Source of the DNA: Pseudomonadota bacterium
Lineage (GTDB): Bacteria; Pseudomonadota; Gammaproteobacteria; Xanthomonadales; Xanthomonadaceae
Assembly: GCA_023423605.1 (NCBI GenBank)
Contig: JAFAFF010000079.1
Span: 1 to 7,972 of the forward strand
Direction of reading: 5' to 3'
DNA: 7,972 bases
Part shown: positions 6,788 through 7,972 of the stretch, one piece after another
How positions within the stretch are numbered: position 1 is the first letter of the stretch
How the letters are laid out: every line of letters starts with the position of its first letter
Notes under the pieces: model-generated
Seen by the model: the letters and a program-made list of their open reading frames with translations, nothing else
Told to the model about the DNA's origin: nothing
The model's database searches: none
Made by a program: the position numbers and the translations under genes

Positions 6788-6808
6788 ATGGCTGATGCTT
6801 CACTGAGC

Positions 6809-6831
6809 AGCGGGGCAGAGCCCCGCTCTAC
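6809..6831 (-). repeat. Single SMAG-type REP monomer forming the end of the regulator gene
   Basis: Read on the minus strand it starts GTAG and folds with an 8-bp stem (6820-6827 with 6809-6816, loop of 3). Its TAG at 6830-6828 is the stop codon of the response regulator. It lies 21 bases from the neighbouring dimer. It probably also serves as the 3' end structure of the regulator mRNA. Confidence 0.8.
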
Positions 6832-7481
6832 GGTCGTCCCGCGCTGACGTCGCCTTCCGGTTCCAGCGCCTTCACCAGCACCGCCGCCTGCGTGCGGCTG
6901 TGGCATTCGAGCTTCTTCAGGATGGCGGTGACATGCACTTTCACCGTGTTCTCGGCCAGCCCCAGCGTATGGGCGATCTGCTTGTTGAGCAGACCATCGG
7001 CCAGGCACAGCAGCACGCGGAACTGCTGCGGTGTCAGCTGTGCCAGCCGGCTCGCCAGCAACGCATCGGCTTCGGAGCGTTCGGCGGCCATCGCCGGGAA
7101 CCACAGGCCCCCTTCCAGCACGGTGCCCACCGCTTCGCCGATCGTTTCCGGCGGTACGGATTTGGGAATGAAGCCGGCCGCGCCGAACTGCTGCGCACGC
7201 CGGATCACCCGTGGATGATCGTTGGAAGACAGGATCACCACCGGGATGTCCGGATGCGCGCCACGCACGTGCAGCAGCGCGGAAAAACCATGCGCGCCGG
7301 GCATGGTCAGGTCCAGCAGCACCAGGTCCGGCTCGGGTTGCTGTTCCAGCGCCTGTTCCAGCGCTTCGGCACTGGCCACCTCCTGCACCTGTACCTGCGG
7401 CAGGCTCTGCCGCAGCGAATGCACCACGGCCGCACGCAGCAGGGGATGATCGTCGGCAACCAGCAGGTTCAGTTCACTCAT
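6828..7481 (-). CDS. NarL/LuxR-family response regulator
   Basis: A transcription factor of 217 residues. The receiver (about 1-120) has acidic Asp10-Asp11, phospho-acceptor Asp57 in LVLLDLTMPG, Ser85 at the switch position and Lys107 in GFIPKSV. The C-terminal LuxR-type helix-turn-helix spans about 149-205 (LTPQQFRVLLCLADGLLNKQIAHTLGLAENTVKVHVTAILKKL), with the recognition helix around 177-190. ATG 7481 is chosen because the receiver begins immediately after it (MSELNLLVADDHPLLR); upstream in-frame starts add non-conserved residues. It follows the solute-binding protein gene on the same strand after 78 bases. The best candidate partner is the hybrid kinase at 596-3253, which now lies beyond four unrelated genes. 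The stop codon and 3' end are made by a SMAG repeat. Target genes are unknown; the porin, the binding protein and perhaps the downstream glycan operon are candidates. Confidence 0.92.
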   Translation of the reverse strand: MSELNLLVADDHPLLRAAVVHSLRQSLPQVQVQEVASAEALEQALEQQPEPDLVLLDLTMPGAHGFSALLHVRGAHPDIPVVILSSNDHPRVIRRAQQFGAAGFIPKSVPPETIGEAVGTVLEGGLWFPAMAAERSEADALLASRLAQLTPQQFRVLLCLADGLLNKQIAHTLGLAENTVKVHVTAILKKLECHSRTQAAVLVKALEPEGDVSAGRP

Positions 7482-7487
7482 GCCTGC

Positions 7488-7493
7488 ATTGTA
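7488..7493 (-). promoter_or_regulatory. Possible -10 element directly before the regulator start
   Basis: TACAAT on the minus strand ends 6 bases before the ATG at 7481, which would place the transcript start at or near the start codon (a leaderless mRNA). There is no clear Shine-Dalgarno before this ATG, which agrees, but the -35 candidate at 17-base spacing (GTCAGC) is poor. Weak evidence. Confidence 0.25.
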
Positions 7494-7559
7494 GAGCCGA
7501 ACCGTGGGCAGCTGACGCATGTTGCACACTGGCGTCGGGCCTCCTGCTGGCAGGCACGG

Positions 7560-7972
7560 CTACCGCGTGGCCGCACCCGCATCAGCATCAGGCTGCATGC
7601 TGCTGTTCCAGGCATCGAGGAACTGGCGGCGCTTCAGTGCATCCAGGTACACCAGCAGGCCAGGGCCCAGCTGGATGGGCCTGAGGTTGCGTTCGGGGCC
7701 TTTGTCTGCACTGCCATTGCCGCTGCGCACGATGGGCGTCAACCGCGCCTGGCGGGACAGCACCTGCTGGCCGCGGGCCGACAGCAGATACTCCAGGAAT
7801 CGCCGCGCTTCGGCGCTGTTCCGCGCCGTGCGCGGGATCACGGCGGTGCGCAACATCACCAGCGTGTAGTCTTCCGGCTCGATGATGGCGAGCGGCTCAC
7901 CGTTGTCGATGCGTGCCTGCGCATACGATCCCAGCACGTTGTACACCAGCGCCAGGCGGCCACTGCTGACCT
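7560..7972 (-). CDS. Periplasmic solute-binding protein (ABC transporter family 1 type), 3' end
   Basis: C-terminal 136 residues of a type 2 periplasmic binding protein; the start lies beyond the right edge. The fragment reads VSSGRLALVYNVLGSYAQ, then EPEDYTLVMLRTAVIPRTARNSAEARRFLEYLLSARGQQVLS, a pattern typical of the iron/phosphoglycerate-type (AfuA/PgtC-like) binding proteins, in which the last lobe closes over the ligand. It is the gene upstream of the response regulator on the same strand, so they probably form an operon. In Salmonella a binding protein of this kind (PgtC) works with a kinase and a regulator to sense phosphoglycerates; a similar sensing role here is inferred from context. 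No permease or ATPase gene is visible in the window. The ligand is unknown. Confidence 0.75.
   Translation of the reverse strand, partial: VSSGRLALVYNVLGSYAQARIDNGEPLAIIEPEDYTLVMLRTAVIPRTARNSAEARRFLEYLLSARGQQVLSRQARLTPIVRSGNGSADKGPERNLRPIQLGPGLLVYLDALKRRQFLDAWNSSMQPDADAGAATR

Noticed and set aside
5835..6806. A 323-codon plus-strand open frame running over the deacetylase and a SMAG repeat
   Set aside because: The minus strand carries a complete PIG-L protein. The frame runs into repeat sequence and has no recognisable domain.
7491..7515. GTAGAGCCG sequence before the regulator as another SMAG copy
   Set aside because: Only the first nine bases match. The following bases do not form the required stem, so at most it is a decayed remnant.

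Overview
The window looks like chromosomal DNA of a GC-rich gammaproteobacterium of the Xanthomonadaceae, most likely Stenotrophomonas. The best clue is a set of GTAG-headed hairpin repeats at 3273-3333, 3350-3410, 6727-6787 and 6809-6831. These match the SMAG family of REP elements known from Stenotrophomonas maltophilia. Strong third-position GC and the types of protein present agree with this.

Left part (1-3253, plus strand): the 3' end of a phosphate-selective (OprO/OprP) type porin is followed, after two tight adjoining hairpins, by an 885-residue membrane hybrid histidine kinase. The kinase has a periplasmic DctB-like sensor, PAS, HisKA, HATPase and a C-terminal receiver. Right part (6828-7972, minus strand): the 3' end of a periplasmic solute-binding protein gene, then a NarL/LuxR-type response regulator. 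Binding protein, regulator, kinase and anion porin together suggest a solute-sensing and uptake module, in outline like the Salmonella Pgt phosphoglycerate system. The ligand cannot be read from the sequence.

Middle part (3460-6590, minus strand): four tightly packed genes lie between the kinase and the regulator. In order of transcription they encode a cytoplasmic PIG-L-type deacetylase, a processive-type GT2 glycosyltransferase with membrane segments, a left-handed beta-helix acyltransferase and a YaiO-family outer-membrane barrel. The junctions are a 4-base overlap, a 14-base overlap and a 17-base gap, so this is almost certainly one operon. The gene set corresponds to E. coli yaiS-yaiP-yaiX-yaiO, whose function is unknown and in which yaiX is broken by an insertion sequence in K-12. 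Synthase, deacetylase, acyltransferase and outer-membrane barrel together suggest synthesis, modification and export of an N-acetylhexosamine-type glycan. This is the best candidate here for an undescribed system.

The four-gene block has SMAG repeats on both sides: a tandem pair between it and the kinase, and a dimer plus a monomer between it and the regulator. The monomer supplies the stop codon of the regulator. The block may therefore be a cassette that separated a once contiguous two-component locus, but only comparison with relatives can show this. No RNA genes, CRISPR array, transposase or origin was seen. The only gene-free stretches (525-595, 3254-3459, 6591-6827, 7482-7559) are all shorter than 300 bases and hold the repeats and hairpins listed.
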